Source: a virus. Taken from it: 43,059 nt of DNA. Both the position numbers and the translations under genes were made by a program. The stretch is from the IMG/VR virus record IMGVR_UViG_3300032116_000430, positions 1 through 43,059 of that record; one strand, 5' to 3'. The notes under the pieces are model-generated. The model searched no databases. It was not told where the DNA came from and worked only from the letters and a program-made list of their open reading frames with translations. Shown here piece after piece: positions 14,139 to 23,097 of the stretch. Position 1 is the stretch's first letter; every line of letters starts with the position of its first letter.

Positions 14139-14912
14139 TTACTGTACTGGAGGCTGGAGCGAATACATGCCTGAAAGGTTCGCTGCATCGAGCAGCGCTT
14201 GAAGCTCCGCCAGGTCTGCTGCGTCTACCTGCGTCTCCACGGCAGCCATGAATAACCAAATGGCAGACTGCAGGCTATTCGGTGGCTGATTCGGTGATGG
14301 CGACGGAACCAGACCGGCCTGAGCGTCCTTAATTGCAAATCCCATGATTGTAGTCGCATCGCCCGGTATTGAGCTGGCGCCTGATAGTATAAGCGGCACA
14401 AGTTTTGTTTGATAAAAATTGCTATTCAGAATTCCCTGATAAAACAGAAACGGATTAGGCATTGCGTTAAACGCCGCCAAGATAGGTGGCGGGATTGCCA
14501 GCGGATACAAGTTGGCCAGGTTGTTGGCGTCCAGCATGGACTGAATAATTGCCAGCTCGTCGTTTGATGGCTGCAGCCAGTAAAGTAAACGCCACATCGT
14601 CAGACGGATGGCGCTAGGATTTGGGTTTCCCGCTTTGGCGTCAGCGAATGCTGCGATAAACTCTGTTGAGGCAGCAAGTAGCGGCTGGAATAATGAAGCC
14701 TTTGCGCTGATTGTCGAATAAATTGGATGAGCAATTAAATCATTGTAAAAACCGACATATTTTGGAATGGGCGGGTCAGGTGGGTGATACAGAATTATGG
14801 CCGCCTCAACTTCCTCGGCTGATGCAGTGCCGTCCAGCACGATGGGGGGCCGGTTACCGATCGCGTCGGTGATCGTGATAGTACCCGCAGCGGAGTTATA
14901 CTCTATAGTCAT
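14139..14912 (-). CDS. hypothetical tail-associated protein with an internal repeat
   Basis: This 257-residue protein starts MTIEYNSAAGTITITDAIGN, a beta-rich opening. It contains two related helical units: SAIRLTMWRLLYWL ... SMLDANNLANLYPL (about residues 100-138) and SAIWLFMAAVE ... ALLDAANLSGMYSL (about 217-253). The duplication suggests a two-lobed or dimer-like domain. It lies between a fibre-like protein and the holin, with TAATG coupling to the upstream gene. A tail-fibre chaperone or adhesin part is possible, but no family is recognised. Confidence 0.65.
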   Translation of the reverse strand: MTIEYNSAAGTITITDAIGNRPPIVLDGTASAEEVEAAIILYHPPDPPIPKYVGFYNDLIAHPIYSTISAKASLFQPLLAASTEFIAAFADAKAGNPNPSAIRLTMWRLLYWLQPSNDELAIIQSMLDANNLANLYPLAIPPPILAAFNAMPNPFLFYQGILNSNFYQTKLVPLILSGASSIPGDATTIMGFAIKDAQAGLVPSPSPNQPPNSLQSAIWLFMAAVETQVDAADLAELQALLDAANLSGMYSLQPPVQ

Positions 14913-15613
14913 TAGACAAGAGTCCCAAACTTAAGGAATCCTACTGGCACTCTGCTAAGCCCCATCGCAGTGGCAAAAGTTGAACTGGTTAAATCTGGCC
15001 ATGTTCCAAATGTTTGAGCTATGGTATAGTGGAAACACATACTAGTGCCGCTGACGCCACTCATACTGCTGGGCCCACATATAGTCCAAGGATAGGTATT
15101 GGTTGCAGCCAGCGCCAGAAACGTAACTGAAGTTCCAGTGCTTACGTTGACGGCCCAAAAATAGGGAGTATTAGCAACCAGGTTAAAAGGTGTCGCCAAA
15201 GCGTCAAACACGTTCGCATTCGCGGCGGCACTTAACGAGGCGGTTGTACCTATTGGTATTCCAGTCGGATCTCCATTGGCATCCATGCCATAAATGGCCA
15301 TTTGAAACACTGCCCCCGCCAGGCCCGTTAGAACCCGTGCGTGCATTTCGTCAACGCGCCCGGACCTTTTAAGATCAAACGGAATCAGCGCGATTGTGTT
15401 TGCGCTGATTGCAGCACCATTAGCGGTTGCTCCCAGGAATGGCGTGATAAGTTTGCTGGTTGAGTAAACCGTGCTGGCGCCCCCGCCGGCTGGGGCCTGC
15501 CATAAAAGTGAGCCATCAGGTTGCCGCGTGGGGGTTTGCCCTGTTGCGCCAGGGGAGCCGTCAATTAGCAGGCCCCCGCGCAGATCAACAGATGTGAGAA
15601 ATTCTCGTGCCAT
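14912..15613 (-). CDS. tail fibre-like / receptor-binding protein
   Basis: This 233-residue protein opens MAREFLTSVDLRGGLLIDGS, like the upstream fibre protein. A collagen-like hint (GSPGATGQTP) precedes a Gly/Ala/Thr-rich beta domain of about 180 residues. Such beta sandwiches in phage fibres bind host surface sugars. The shared MAR.F opening with the 15613..16407 product suggests both attach to the same site on the tail tip. Coupled to neighbours by TGATG upstream and TAATG downstream. Confidence 0.7.
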   Translation of the reverse strand: MAREFLTSVDLRGGLLIDGSPGATGQTPTRQPDGSLLWQAPAGGGASTVYSTSKLITPFLGATANGAAISANTIALIPFDLKRSGRVDEMHARVLTGLAGAVFQMAIYGMDANGDPTGIPIGTTASLSAAANANVFDALATPFNLVANTPYFWAVNVSTGTSVTFLALAATNTYPWTICGPSSMSGVSGTSMCFHYTIAQTFGTWPDLTSSTFATAMGLSRVPVGFLKFGTLV

Positions 15614-16407
15614 CAGCCGATTACTACAACGCGATAAGCATTCGTTGCCGGAGCGGTTGCGAATACTACTGCCACCGCATTGATAGAGGGCCGTCGTTTG
15701 TCGGGCTCTACGTCGTCGTAGTCTCCACTATTCGGGTAAACTGTAATGCTTACGGCTCTGGTCCCAAGGTTGTGTGAACAAGTAAAGCTAAGGGTGCTAC
15801 CGTCGCCAACGTCAAACTCTTTCTTCCTGAGTAGTAGCGCGGAATTTTTCAGCTTTAGCGGAGTGATGAAGCGAGCGTCATCGGTTCCCGCATCGGCTTC
15901 GGCCTGTGTTGCAACTTCGGCAACGCCGGCAGTTGTTTCACTGGCTGATGGCGCTGAAGTGCCGAACGGTATCCAGGTAATTGCAGTAACGTCAATGGTG
16001 CCGTTTACCGCTGTCTGCCTCCAGGTTGTTTGCGCGTTTACAGCGCCTTCATCAATACTGACAACCGCCGATTCCAGCTTATCAAAGGTGCTGGCATCAA
16101 GCGCCCGAGTCATTGGGGTAGACGCACCATTCCAAACGTAAATGCCGTTTTCGGCAGGAAGCGTTTGATCTCCCAGCAACGCTCTATCTTGGGACGCAAA
16201 GGTTACGCCATTCATGGACGCTCCTGGAGCCGCTATATTTACGTTCCCGGTGCTTTTGACGCGAACATTGTCTTTTGGCGCAAGGCCTTCAATAGCGGAA
16301 TCAACGTAGCCTTTGTTTGCGGCATCACCGGCCGCAGTTGGGCTCGGAAGGTTGATAACCTTGCTAACGCCTTGAAAGTCTGCGTTAGCAAAAAACTTGC
16401 GGGCCAT
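15613..16407 (-). CDS. tail fibre protein
   Basis: This 264-residue protein has a typical fibre N-terminus with LPSPTAAGDAANKGYVDSAI, an oligomerisation motif found in many phage fibres. A conserved domain follows (APKDNVRV, then ENGIYVWNG and TRALDAST). The C-terminal unit SHNLGTRAVSITVYPNSG resembles the end of the next protein (NHGLGYRPSVELLDSG), so the two share a terminal beta domain. It is expected to project from the tail tip and bind the host. Confidence 0.82.
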   Translation of the reverse strand: MARKFFANADFQGVSKVINLPSPTAAGDAANKGYVDSAIEGLAPKDNVRVKSTGNVNIAAPGASMNGVTFASQDRALLGDQTLPAENGIYVWNGASTPMTRALDASTFDKLESAVVSIDEGAVNAQTTWRQTAVNGTIDVTAITWIPFGTSAPSASETTAGVAEVATQAEADAGTDDARFITPLKLKNSALLLRKKEFDVGDGSTLSFTCSHNLGTRAVSITVYPNSGDYDDVEPDKRRPSINAVAVVFATAPATNAYRVVVIG

Positions 16408-16429
16408 GGTGCTTCTCGGTGGAGTTGGG

Positions 16430-16930
16430 TTAGATCAATCGGGCTAAACCCGCAGTGGCTGGGCTTAGTGTGACAACGGTTTGATTGACAGTTGGGTGTG
16501 CAATCTCGCCGTCGATCTCCTGACTGCCGGAATCCAGCAGCTCAACACTAGGACGATAACCTAGGCCATGGTTGATCGTCCAGGTCGTGGCCGGCGTGGA
16601 CTGCTGGTAGACGTAGGCGCCAACACCGCCCCCGCCGCCGCCGCCAAAGTTTGCAATATCTTGAACGGTTGCATCTACGGTCGTCATTATGACCGCAGTA
16701 CCAGTGCCTGCGCCTACGCCAGTTGCCGTAAAGATCAGGCCAAGTTCATTAGCATCGGCGCCAATTAACGTAAAGTCCGTAGTCCCTAGTGTAGCGATCC
16801 TGTAGGGTTGGCCAAAGGTAAACAAGCCAGCCGATACGGTCGCACCGGCTTGATCCATCGGGATTCGCTCAGTGCCGCTAAGAGGCAGCGTTGCATTTGG
16901 GCGGCCTGAGATCGTGGTAGATTGCGTCAT
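16430..16930 (-). CDS. tail fibre-like protein with terminal beta domain
   Basis: This 166-residue protein opens MTQSTTISGRPNATLPLSGT, with a phage structural LPLSGTERIPMDQ motif. A Gly-rich hinge of seven or more residues (about 95-102) precedes a C-terminal domain with TWTINHGLGYRPSVEL. The hinge joins a tail-binding half to a mobile receptor-binding half, a plausible reading. It overlaps the upstream gene by four bases (ATGA). Confidence 0.7.
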   Translation of the reverse strand: MTQSTTISGRPNATLPLSGTERIPMDQAGATVSAGLFTFGQPYRIATLGTTDFTLIGADANELGLIFTATGVGAGTGTAVIMTTVDATVQDIANFGGGGGGGVGAYVYQQSTPATTWTINHGLGYRPSVELLDSGSQEIDGEIAHPTVNQTVVTLSPATAGLARLI

Positions 16931-17415
16931 CGTGCCCTTTCGCTGTAATGCCCTTCCGGCGGGACGTAATCATTGCGCTCTCCTTGTTGGTACGCCAGGA
17001 TTATTGCAAAAAGAGCCAAGAGGGTCGCAATGATCCATTTCGCCGTATCAACGGCACCGCTCGCTTGTGACTGCTTGACTAGCACGCTATTGTCAACCGC
17101 GCTTGTCCTTTCGGCGATTTTCTTTATTTCCTCCGTCAAGGTAGTAACCGACCTATCCATTCTGTTGACGTGCTCTTTCAGTTCCTCCCTGTCTTGTCTC
17201 CGTATTTCCTGATTTGCTGTATGCTCAGTCTTTACCACGCCGGCAAGCTGATCAACGGTCACTTCAAGTCGGACCAAGCCACTTTCCAGCTTGCCGATTC
17301 GCTCCTCCTGTCCGCCGAACACTGGTAAGCCTGGCCGTGCTCGTATAGCATAGGGCTGGCCGGCGGCGACCGTCAAGGAATCAGGCCCGCTGCAGGGCCA
17401 GTGCGCCGTCACCAC
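16927..17415 (-). CDS. coiled-coil membrane protein, XhlA-like
   Basis: Up to 162 residues. A coiled coil (RIGKLESGLVRLEVTVDQL through LTEEIKKIAERTS, about residues 39-104) is followed by a single membrane helix, WIIATLLALFAIILAY, near residues 128-143. This is the plan of haemolysin XhlA/BhlA-type proteins linked to phage lysis. The ATG at 17415 overlaps the previous gene by 35 bases. Starts just after that gene (TTG near 17376, or GTG near 17323 before FGGQEERIGKLE) are equally credible. It may be a second holin-type protein or a tail-tip membrane-facing component. Confidence 0.65.
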   Translation of the reverse strand: MVTAHWPCSGPDSLTVAAGQPYAIRARPGLPVFGGQEERIGKLESGLVRLEVTVDQLAGVVKTEHTANQEIRRQDREELKEHVNRMDRSVTTLTEEIKKIAERTSAVDNSVLVKQSQASGAVDTAKWIIATLLALFAIILAYQQGERNDYVPPEGHYSERAR

Positions 17416-17857
17416 TCCAGAACGCTTTGGCGATGATTGGCTGCTCTGGATCGGTGCAGTCCAGGCTCACATCACCGATGACGATTGTTCCCGCTAATTG
17501 GATGATGCCGCCAACGGTTGTCTGAAAAATGTCATAGTCAGGAGTCAGCTTGTGCGACTGCAGGATGAGTCGAAGGTCTGCTTTTAAGTCGTCGTCTGTT
17601 TTGGTAAACGCAAAATCAAGCATTTGCCATGCGCTTTGCGCGGTGCTTGTATCATCAGAAAACTGCAACTTGAAGCTAAAGCTGCCGCTCCAGCCAGCTA
17701 GGCCGCCGGTATTTTTCTCGAAATCATCGGCTTGCGTTGTACGGCTTAACATATTGCGCTTCATGCTTGCGTCCCATGAGAATATATTGGCGACATACTT
17801 TAAGCCGCCGCCAAGATCAAGTTGCGCTGCTCCGTGGGAGCCGACGAGGACGGACAT
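17381..17857 (-). CDS. tail tube-like protein, second copy
   Basis: This 158-residue protein reads like a tail tube domain: ANIFSWDASMKRNMLSRTTQ, GLAGWSGSFSFKLQFSDD, then GGIIQLAGTIVIGDVSLDC and FWSGDGALALQ. That series of beta strands is typical of phage tube monomers. Another tail tube candidate lies at 29427..30260 in the usual place, so this one may cap or adapt the tail end or decorate the tip. It has its own promoter-like box at 17899..17907. Confidence 0.6.
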   Translation of the reverse strand: MSVLVGSHGAAQLDLGGGLKYVANIFSWDASMKRNMLSRTTQADDFEKNTGGLAGWSGSFSFKLQFSDDTSTAQSAWQMLDFAFTKTDDDLKADLRLILQSHKLTPDYDIFQTTVGGIIQLAGTIVIGDVSLDCTDPEQPIIAKAFWSGDGALALQRA

Positions 17858-17898
17858 AGCTGGATTGCTTTAGCGAAAAACGAAAGGCTGTTTGCCTG

Positions 17899-17907
17899 AA
17901 CCGTAGC
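17899..17907 (-). promoter_or_regulatory. promoter-like box GCTACGGTT
   Basis: GCTACGGTT on the minus strand, preceded by TG and 41 bases before the ATG at 17857. It is a GCTAnnnT variant in a 71-base gap between tail genes. A small hairpin (GGC/GCC) follows. Confidence 0.3.
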
Positions 17908-17928
17908 ACAAGCACTGGCGCGGAGACG

Positions 17929-18936
17929 TTACGTTATTGAAGACAGCGCCATGTTTACAGTAAGGAAACCTTTTTGAGGCGCCGTGTTTATAGTTGGCGC
18001 ATAGTACGACTCGCTGTCAAGGTCAATAAGCATATCCGGCACGGCGCCTTGCTGTGTGGCTGCTGTTTCGTTTAACCTAAACCCTTGGAGAAAGATGTTC
18101 ACATCTTCTCTTGGATATTCAACTGGAGAACGTTCATCCCAAGTGGCGGCTATGACGTAATCAACGTTTGCGTCAAGTTCCGGGCCGCCAGTAATGTCGA
18201 ACCAGCAATAATAGGGTGTCACGGTTGGAGTGCTATCTACGACACAAGTAGATGACGCCAGGAAATCTTGCTGCCATATAAGCGTGGGTGCTCCGTAGTT
18301 TGGAGCACCCACGTTCGACCAGTCCCATATCCCTACCGAATGATCCATAGTGGAAGGCTGGTTGACGCCAGACTGCACCGGCTTGTAGATTCCTATGCGC
18401 GTGAGCCGTCGCGCAAAGTCCGTGGCAAAGTGATAGCCTATAACATAGGGGCCATCGTTTACCCGCAGCTCACTTTGCTCTGGAACCGGGGCTTCATTAA
18501 GGCCAAATACTGGCGGGTCAGATTGTATTGGATTTTCAAGTGCCGGGGCCGACTGAAATGTTAATTCGTGAATCAAGTCAATCGTAACAGTGAAGCGACC
18601 GTTCTTTACCGATAGCATGACCGGCTCCCTTTCGATCGCCCACGCTACATCTATGAGTCTTTTCCTGAAATTTGCGTCGTCCACGCCTCCTGCCACCTCC
18701 GCCGGCAGTTGACCAAGCGGCCATATTCCGCAGCCAGTTGCTTTCCATGGCAACAAAAGCGCAAGCGCTTCATCGCCTGTCATGTTTTCGTAGCTTAATT
18801 TCCACCTGGATTCGCTAGGCAACGAACCAAGAATATCTGGATACGACGTAGAGCGGAAGCTGGCAGTTATGACAGGATAACCAGGCAGCGTCAGCTCCCA
18901 GTTAGTCGGAGTGTAAGCCGGCAGTGTAAATGTCAT
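17929..18936 (-). CDS. minor tail protein
   Basis: This 335-residue protein opens MTFTLPAYTPTNWELTLPGY. It has a compact first half (to about residue 130) with LLPWKATGCGIWPLGQLP, and a beta-rich second half with many Trp and Tyr. The first half resembles small tail-tip proteins; the second (about 150-335) looks like a carbohydrate-binding-style sandwich. It lies in the tail-tip cluster with four-base overlap to the next gene upstream. A baseplate or host-contact role is likely; family not certain. Confidence 0.65.
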   Translation of the reverse strand: MTFTLPAYTPTNWELTLPGYPVITASFRSTSYPDILGSLPSESRWKLSYENMTGDEALALLLPWKATGCGIWPLGQLPAEVAGGVDDANFRKRLIDVAWAIEREPVMLSVKNGRFTVTIDLIHELTFQSAPALENPIQSDPPVFGLNEAPVPEQSELRVNDGPYVIGYHFATDFARRLTRIGIYKPVQSGVNQPSTMDHSVGIWDWSNVGAPNYGAPTLIWQQDFLASSTCVVDSTPTVTPYYCWFDITGGPELDANVDYVIAATWDERSPVEYPREDVNIFLQGFRLNETAATQQGAVPDMLIDLDSESYYAPTINTAPQKGFLTVNMALSSIT

Positions 18937-19361
18937 ATCGTGTAAACGGCTGCCGCTCTTAGCTTGATTGGTATTCTAACGCTGCAGCGCCTTGCCTTGA
19001 CAGCCCCAACCCGTGGTGGCCCCGCAAAGTGCCAGCTTGAGCCAGGAAACGGCAGCGTGAGCAAGGTCTTCAGCTCTCCGCTGGTGCCGGCCAGGATCTC
19101 TTCGGTCAGCGGTATCGAGGGCGCCTGAGACAGCGAGCCGTAGATCCCGTAGCTGTCGTCCCATACTGCGCAAAGCTGTTCAGCTTGCGCGTAGGTGATA
19201 TTCTCCCATGCAAGATCCATCTTGTCGCCCGATGGTTTATTGCAAAGCCCCCAGCGAACTGTGCGCCCATTGCGCATCTTCATGCGCTTTTGCGGCCACT
19301 GGCCCATCGTAAACGTTCTTGCCGTTGGCACGATACCTGGCAATGCGTTAATAATGTTCAT
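18933..19361 (-). CDS. minor tail protein
   Basis: This 142-residue protein opens MNIINALPGIVPTARTFTMG. It contains a repeat-free beta/alpha fold with WENITYAQAEQLCAVWDDSY, which is like the opening part of the next gene's product (YENMTGDEALALLLPW). The shared pattern, a Trp/Tyr-Glu-Asn then helix and Trp, suggests that both proteins contain the same tail-tip domain. The start overlaps the J-like gene stop (ATGA). Confidence 0.65.
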   Translation of the reverse strand: MNIINALPGIVPTARTFTMGQWPQKRMKMRNGRTVRWGLCNKPSGDKMDLAWENITYAQAEQLCAVWDDSYGIYGSLSQAPSIPLTEEILAGTSGELKTLLTLPFPGSSWHFAGPPRVGAVKARRCSVRIPIKLRAAAVYTI

Positions 19362-22300
19362 AGCTCAATCACCCAATTTGCGTCAGTTTCGTACGTCGTC
19401 CAGTTTACCCCAAGCAGGCTAAAACCGTTTGCGTTGGTGGGATGATGGAACGCATCAATAGTGATAACCCCTTCGCCGTCAATGTTCACTTTTTTTATTT
19501 CATACACACGCGGCTTGAGCGAGCTGTCTCTTATAGCAAAGAAGCGATTTGCGGGAGAAGCCTTGCCGTTAAGCACGGTGATTTGCTGCTCCTGGGGATC
19601 GCCTTCCATGTCCCAGGTTATCGCGTTATAGGTTGCGTTGCCTGCTGGCATTAGCCATGGTCGTGTTGAGACAATAGTTCCGTCGTCTTGTATAAATCCC
19701 TGGAACGTATTGCTATAGTTGACAACATCAAAGTCCATGATGAAAAAACTGCCAGAACGGAGCTGTGCCGCTAGTACGTCTGGCGTTGTCTTAAAGCTAA
19801 TCTGGTGATCGTGGATTGTCACGAATCGGATGTAATAGCAGGCTGCGTCAATCGCTTGCCTGTAATTCGTGCACCACTTTGAAAGGTCAAGGGTCTTCAC
19901 TGGCGCATTAACGCTAGTGCTTGCCATCCGTACCATTGCCACGCGCTCACGGGCGAACAATGGAGCTTCCGCGCCGGTTGATTCTTCGCGCCATTTAACC
20001 TGCACGATAAACGGCTGTCTCGTCATGTAGTCAATACTGTTCAGCCTGAAGGAGCCTTCTTCGATATTGCCATTGTTAAACTGAGCCTTAATATCAAGTG
20101 GCGCGTCAAACTCAATCGCTTTTTTGAGGTAGTAAACACCGCCAAGGCGTACCACTTTAAGCAAGTGAGCTAGTGCAGTTTCTGATGCCCAGTCCAGAAT
20201 ACTTAGCGGCTCATCCTCTACTGCGTCATAAAAGTATTCTCTGTCTTGGCACCATTGCGCTGCTTCCTGAAAGCTGGGCCTGTCAATCTGCGCCAGTTGC
20301 GTGGGAGGTGATGCGCCAAGTCTGGGGTTTGTCATTATTTCGCGGAACCAGTCAGGCCAGAGGTGGCTTGGCCCTGTCGTATCGTTGACAAGCAATCTGC
20401 TCATTTCATAGCCGTTATTGCAAAAGCCGCTGAAGGATGCAAGGCTGCTGATTTCCAGCGAAGCCATTATATTCAGTCCTACCGGGCAAAGCGATTCGTA
20501 GGAAGGAATAGCATCAAGGTCATCGTAGTAATTGACTTGCGCGATTTCATGCTCTGGCGCATTGCCGACTGATGATTGCACATTGTCATACGGGAATGCT
20601 TCTGCGAATCTCGCGTAGCCGTCAAACATAGAATCAAAATCCCAATCGGACCAGCCGTGGCCAATGTTTTGCGATGGCTCAAGTTGCGCTATCTTGCGAT
20701 GGCTTTCTTCCGTTGGGTTGATAACGTACCCAGTCGTGGTAACAGAAATATCGCCCGATACACTGACCACTTCGCCGCCGCTATTCGTGTCAAGCACTAC
20801 AATCCTATTAAGAGCGTTTTTGCGAATCTCCCAGCTTGGCATGGGCACTAACCTGCGCTCCCATCTTTTGTAAGCCGGAAAGTTGGTACGCACATAGTTG
20901 TAGACCTCTTCCCCTGTTACGCCGGCAACGGCAAACACTTCAGGGAATTGCGTCCAACTGGCTCCGCGATTGTCGCTGTACTCCAGCACAAATGCACTGT
21001 ACCTAAGCGTTTTGCATGTAACCTCGCTGCCGCTGCTGGTGTAGATCGAAACGGACAGCACCCCGCCAGCGGTATTGCCGGTTTGGTTGAGGCCGGCCTT
21101 TGCGTTAATGGTTTGCACGGTAGGCGATTCCCTGAAGCCCGTCATTCCGTTTACGGTTATACCAACCCTAGACTTGATCAGTATTTCGCTTACCTTAAAT
21201 GCCCTGACGGCACCAACCGATGCTACCGCCATGCGAAAGACTTGTGACGCCATCGAGCATGTCTTATATCGTTCTTCAGTACCATTGAGCATATCTGATA
21301 TGTCGTCTTCGGGATCGTGTTCAACAGGCAAGATTATGTTTCCTGTTTGAGTTGCAAGCGCTGGCGGGTTCAAAAAGCCTGGCCCGACAAAAGTCGCGCT
21401 GCCAGCCCTTACGACCCTGAACACATACGACACAGTATTGCCATTCCCCGCCGGCTCTTGCTCTGCATCGCTAATGAAGATCGTCTCATTGGGGTCAGTT
21501 GAGATCCTTTCCTCCAGGATGGCCCAGCAAGTTCCGATTCTATAAAGCTCATTGGGGATAAGTGCTGAGTCAGCAGCGTTCTGCAATGCTGCAACAGAAG
21601 ACGCTATGCCGCTCATCGACTCCTCAAACGCAGCATTGTTATCGTTAATGCGTGAGTTTGATTGGTCTACCTTGATTACAGTGTCAGCGTTGGAGCTGCT
21701 GTGCAAAACATAAAGCAGATAATCACCGATACTAACGCTTTCCTCTGTGACTCCAAAATCAGAAGTGACCACATTTGCGCCATTGCGCTGACGCAAGCCG
21801 CAGCGTGTTGACCAAATAATCTTGCCCTTATGAAGCTCGACAAGCGCTGCTGCGTCATCATCGGTCCGCACCTTGTCACTGCTGCTGATTCTGGCTGTAA
21901 TTGTAGGCTGGATTGTTACGGTAGGTCGGCGCATCATTGCATTGGGGCACCAGCCGTAAAGGCCAAATGCCCTGCTTGTCGATGGCGTTTCAGCCATACA
22001 GAAGGCTTGCTTGTACTGGTTCTGGCCAATGCTGACTGCAAAAACATCTTGCCCGCCATAGTTGGTGAAATTCCCAACGTCAGTGCTCGCCTGCCTGCCG
22101 GCAATCAAGTCAGCGCTAGCTATTCTGCCGCCAGTTGGCGAATAATAGATGCTGTATCTGGCTGAGTTGGTGATTGCGGCGCCAGTGTAAGTGTAGGCGC
22201 CAAGTGTATTATTGCCTAATGCCCAGCCGGCGGGATCCCAGGCATCCTCGCTCATATACGCAGAGCCGGCCAGGAATATGAGCCTCGCCATTTGCGAACC

Positions 22301-22717
22301 TTTCCATGCCAGGATCTGCGACCAGATAAGCGGCATCCTTACGCGCACGCCGCCTAGATTGTTCTCGCGTTTGGCGATAATGATTGGCACGAATTGCCCA
22401 ATTTGCGCTGGCTCCTGTATCGAGTCAAACCCGAAGCGCGGCGACGACCTTTGATTGCTTGTAATTGGCGAGCCAGTTTTTCTAGTGGCAACGATCCTGG
22501 ATTGCTGCTGGCGAGGGAATAGCAGGGACGACAGTAATGTAAGGCCAACCGAAATCGCCAGGTTGACAAGTACCGGCACAAGCGGGCCACATACTGGCCC
22601 TTCTGCTGGACGCTCTACTGATGCCTTAAGCGTAATCGCCTTCCACTCTTGATACACTGCCTCCGAAACGCCAAGGATCTCGGCAAGACGTTTTTCGTAT
22701 GGCAGGAGTGGGATCAT
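19358..22717 (-). CDS. tail tip protein J-like (host specificity)
   Basis: This 1119-residue protein is the central tail-tip protein by size, position and motifs. It follows L-like and K-like genes as in lambda. The N-terminal hydrophobic segment VLVNLAISVGLTLLSSLLFP (about residues 49-68) is typical of J-type proteins, and the middle is beta-rich with fibronectin-like parts (VLEYSDNRGASW). The last 300 residues include repeated small beta units. It should form a trimeric tip that contacts the receptor and opens the tail channel. Overlaps with neighbours on both sides indicate one operon. Confidence 0.85.
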   Translation of the reverse strand: MIPLLPYEKRLAEILGVSEAVYQEWKAITLKASVERPAEGPVCGPLVPVLVNLAISVGLTLLSSLLFPRQQQSRIVATRKTGSPITSNQRSSPRFGFDSIQEPAQIGQFVPIIIAKRENNLGGVRVRMPLIWSQILAWKGSQMARLIFLAGSAYMSEDAWDPAGWALGNNTLGAYTYTGAAITNSARYSIYYSPTGGRIASADLIAGRQASTDVGNFTNYGGQDVFAVSIGQNQYKQAFCMAETPSTSRAFGLYGWCPNAMMRRPTVTIQPTITARISSSDKVRTDDDAAALVELHKGKIIWSTRCGLRQRNGANVVTSDFGVTEESVSIGDYLLYVLHSSSNADTVIKVDQSNSRINDNNAAFEESMSGIASSVAALQNAADSALIPNELYRIGTCWAILEERISTDPNETIFISDAEQEPAGNGNTVSYVFRVVRAGSATFVGPGFLNPPALATQTGNIILPVEHDPEDDISDMLNGTEERYKTCSMASQVFRMAVASVGAVRAFKVSEILIKSRVGITVNGMTGFRESPTVQTINAKAGLNQTGNTAGGVLSVSIYTSSGSEVTCKTLRYSAFVLEYSDNRGASWTQFPEVFAVAGVTGEEVYNYVRTNFPAYKRWERRLVPMPSWEIRKNALNRIVVLDTNSGGEVVSVSGDISVTTTGYVINPTEESHRKIAQLEPSQNIGHGWSDWDFDSMFDGYARFAEAFPYDNVQSSVGNAPEHEIAQVNYYDDLDAIPSYESLCPVGLNIMASLEISSLASFSGFCNNGYEMSRLLVNDTTGPSHLWPDWFREIMTNPRLGASPPTQLAQIDRPSFQEAAQWCQDREYFYDAVEDEPLSILDWASETALAHLLKVVRLGGVYYLKKAIEFDAPLDIKAQFNNGNIEEGSFRLNSIDYMTRQPFIVQVKWREESTGAEAPLFARERVAMVRMASTSVNAPVKTLDLSKWCTNYRQAIDAACYYIRFVTIHDHQISFKTTPDVLAAQLRSGSFFIMDFDVVNYSNTFQGFIQDDGTIVSTRPWLMPAGNATYNAITWDMEGDPQEQQITVLNGKASPANRFFAIRDSSLKPRVYEIKKVNIDGEGVITIDAFHHPTNANGFSLLGVNWTTYETDANWVIEL

Positions 22718-23097
22718 TGCAGGCGATAAAGGTTCATCTTGCCGCAGGCAGCAAGCGGGCCGACGATCAATCGCCCGTAGTGCCTCACTGTGATCAGTGT
22801 ACGTTCATCCGGCAGCACGCCGATCCCAAAGCTGTCGTCTCCCCGGTCGAAGCGGATCAGCGCACCGGCCTCAGGCTGCTCGATCGGTTCGGTCAGGCTG
22901 TGCCAGTCCCGCCGCAGATCGTCCCAGGCGCCGCTGTGCGCAGCCGCATACCAGCGCTCCATCCGTTCTGCCGGCCAGGGCAAGCCCAGCTCCTCGCGGG
23001 TCGCCTGAGCGGTCCTGAAGCAGCAGGCAGCTCGACCGCCTCTGGGATCTGCGCCAAGCCCCCAGGGCAGGCCAGACCATTTGCGCCAAAAGGTCAA
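22714..23097 (-). CDS. NlpC/P60-like tail assembly protein, probably degenerate
   Basis: This 127-residue protein lies between L-like and J-like genes, the place of lambda K. GGRAACCFRTAQATREELGL has the Cys-plus-helix of NlpC/P60 folds (Cys25/26), and AGALIRFDRGDDSFGIGVLP matches the second half. The catalytic His normally in HVGI reads FGIG here, so hydrolase activity is doubtful. The start is TTG at 23097, overlapping the previous stop; no ATG is in reach. It may be a structural remnant of the peptidase. Confidence 0.65.
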   Translation of the reverse strand: MTFWRKWSGLPWGLGADPRGGRAACCFRTAQATREELGLPWPAERMERWYAAAHSGAWDDLRRDWHSLTEPIEQPEAGALIRFDRGDDSFGIGVLPDERTLITVRHYGRLIVGPLAACGKMNLYRLQ

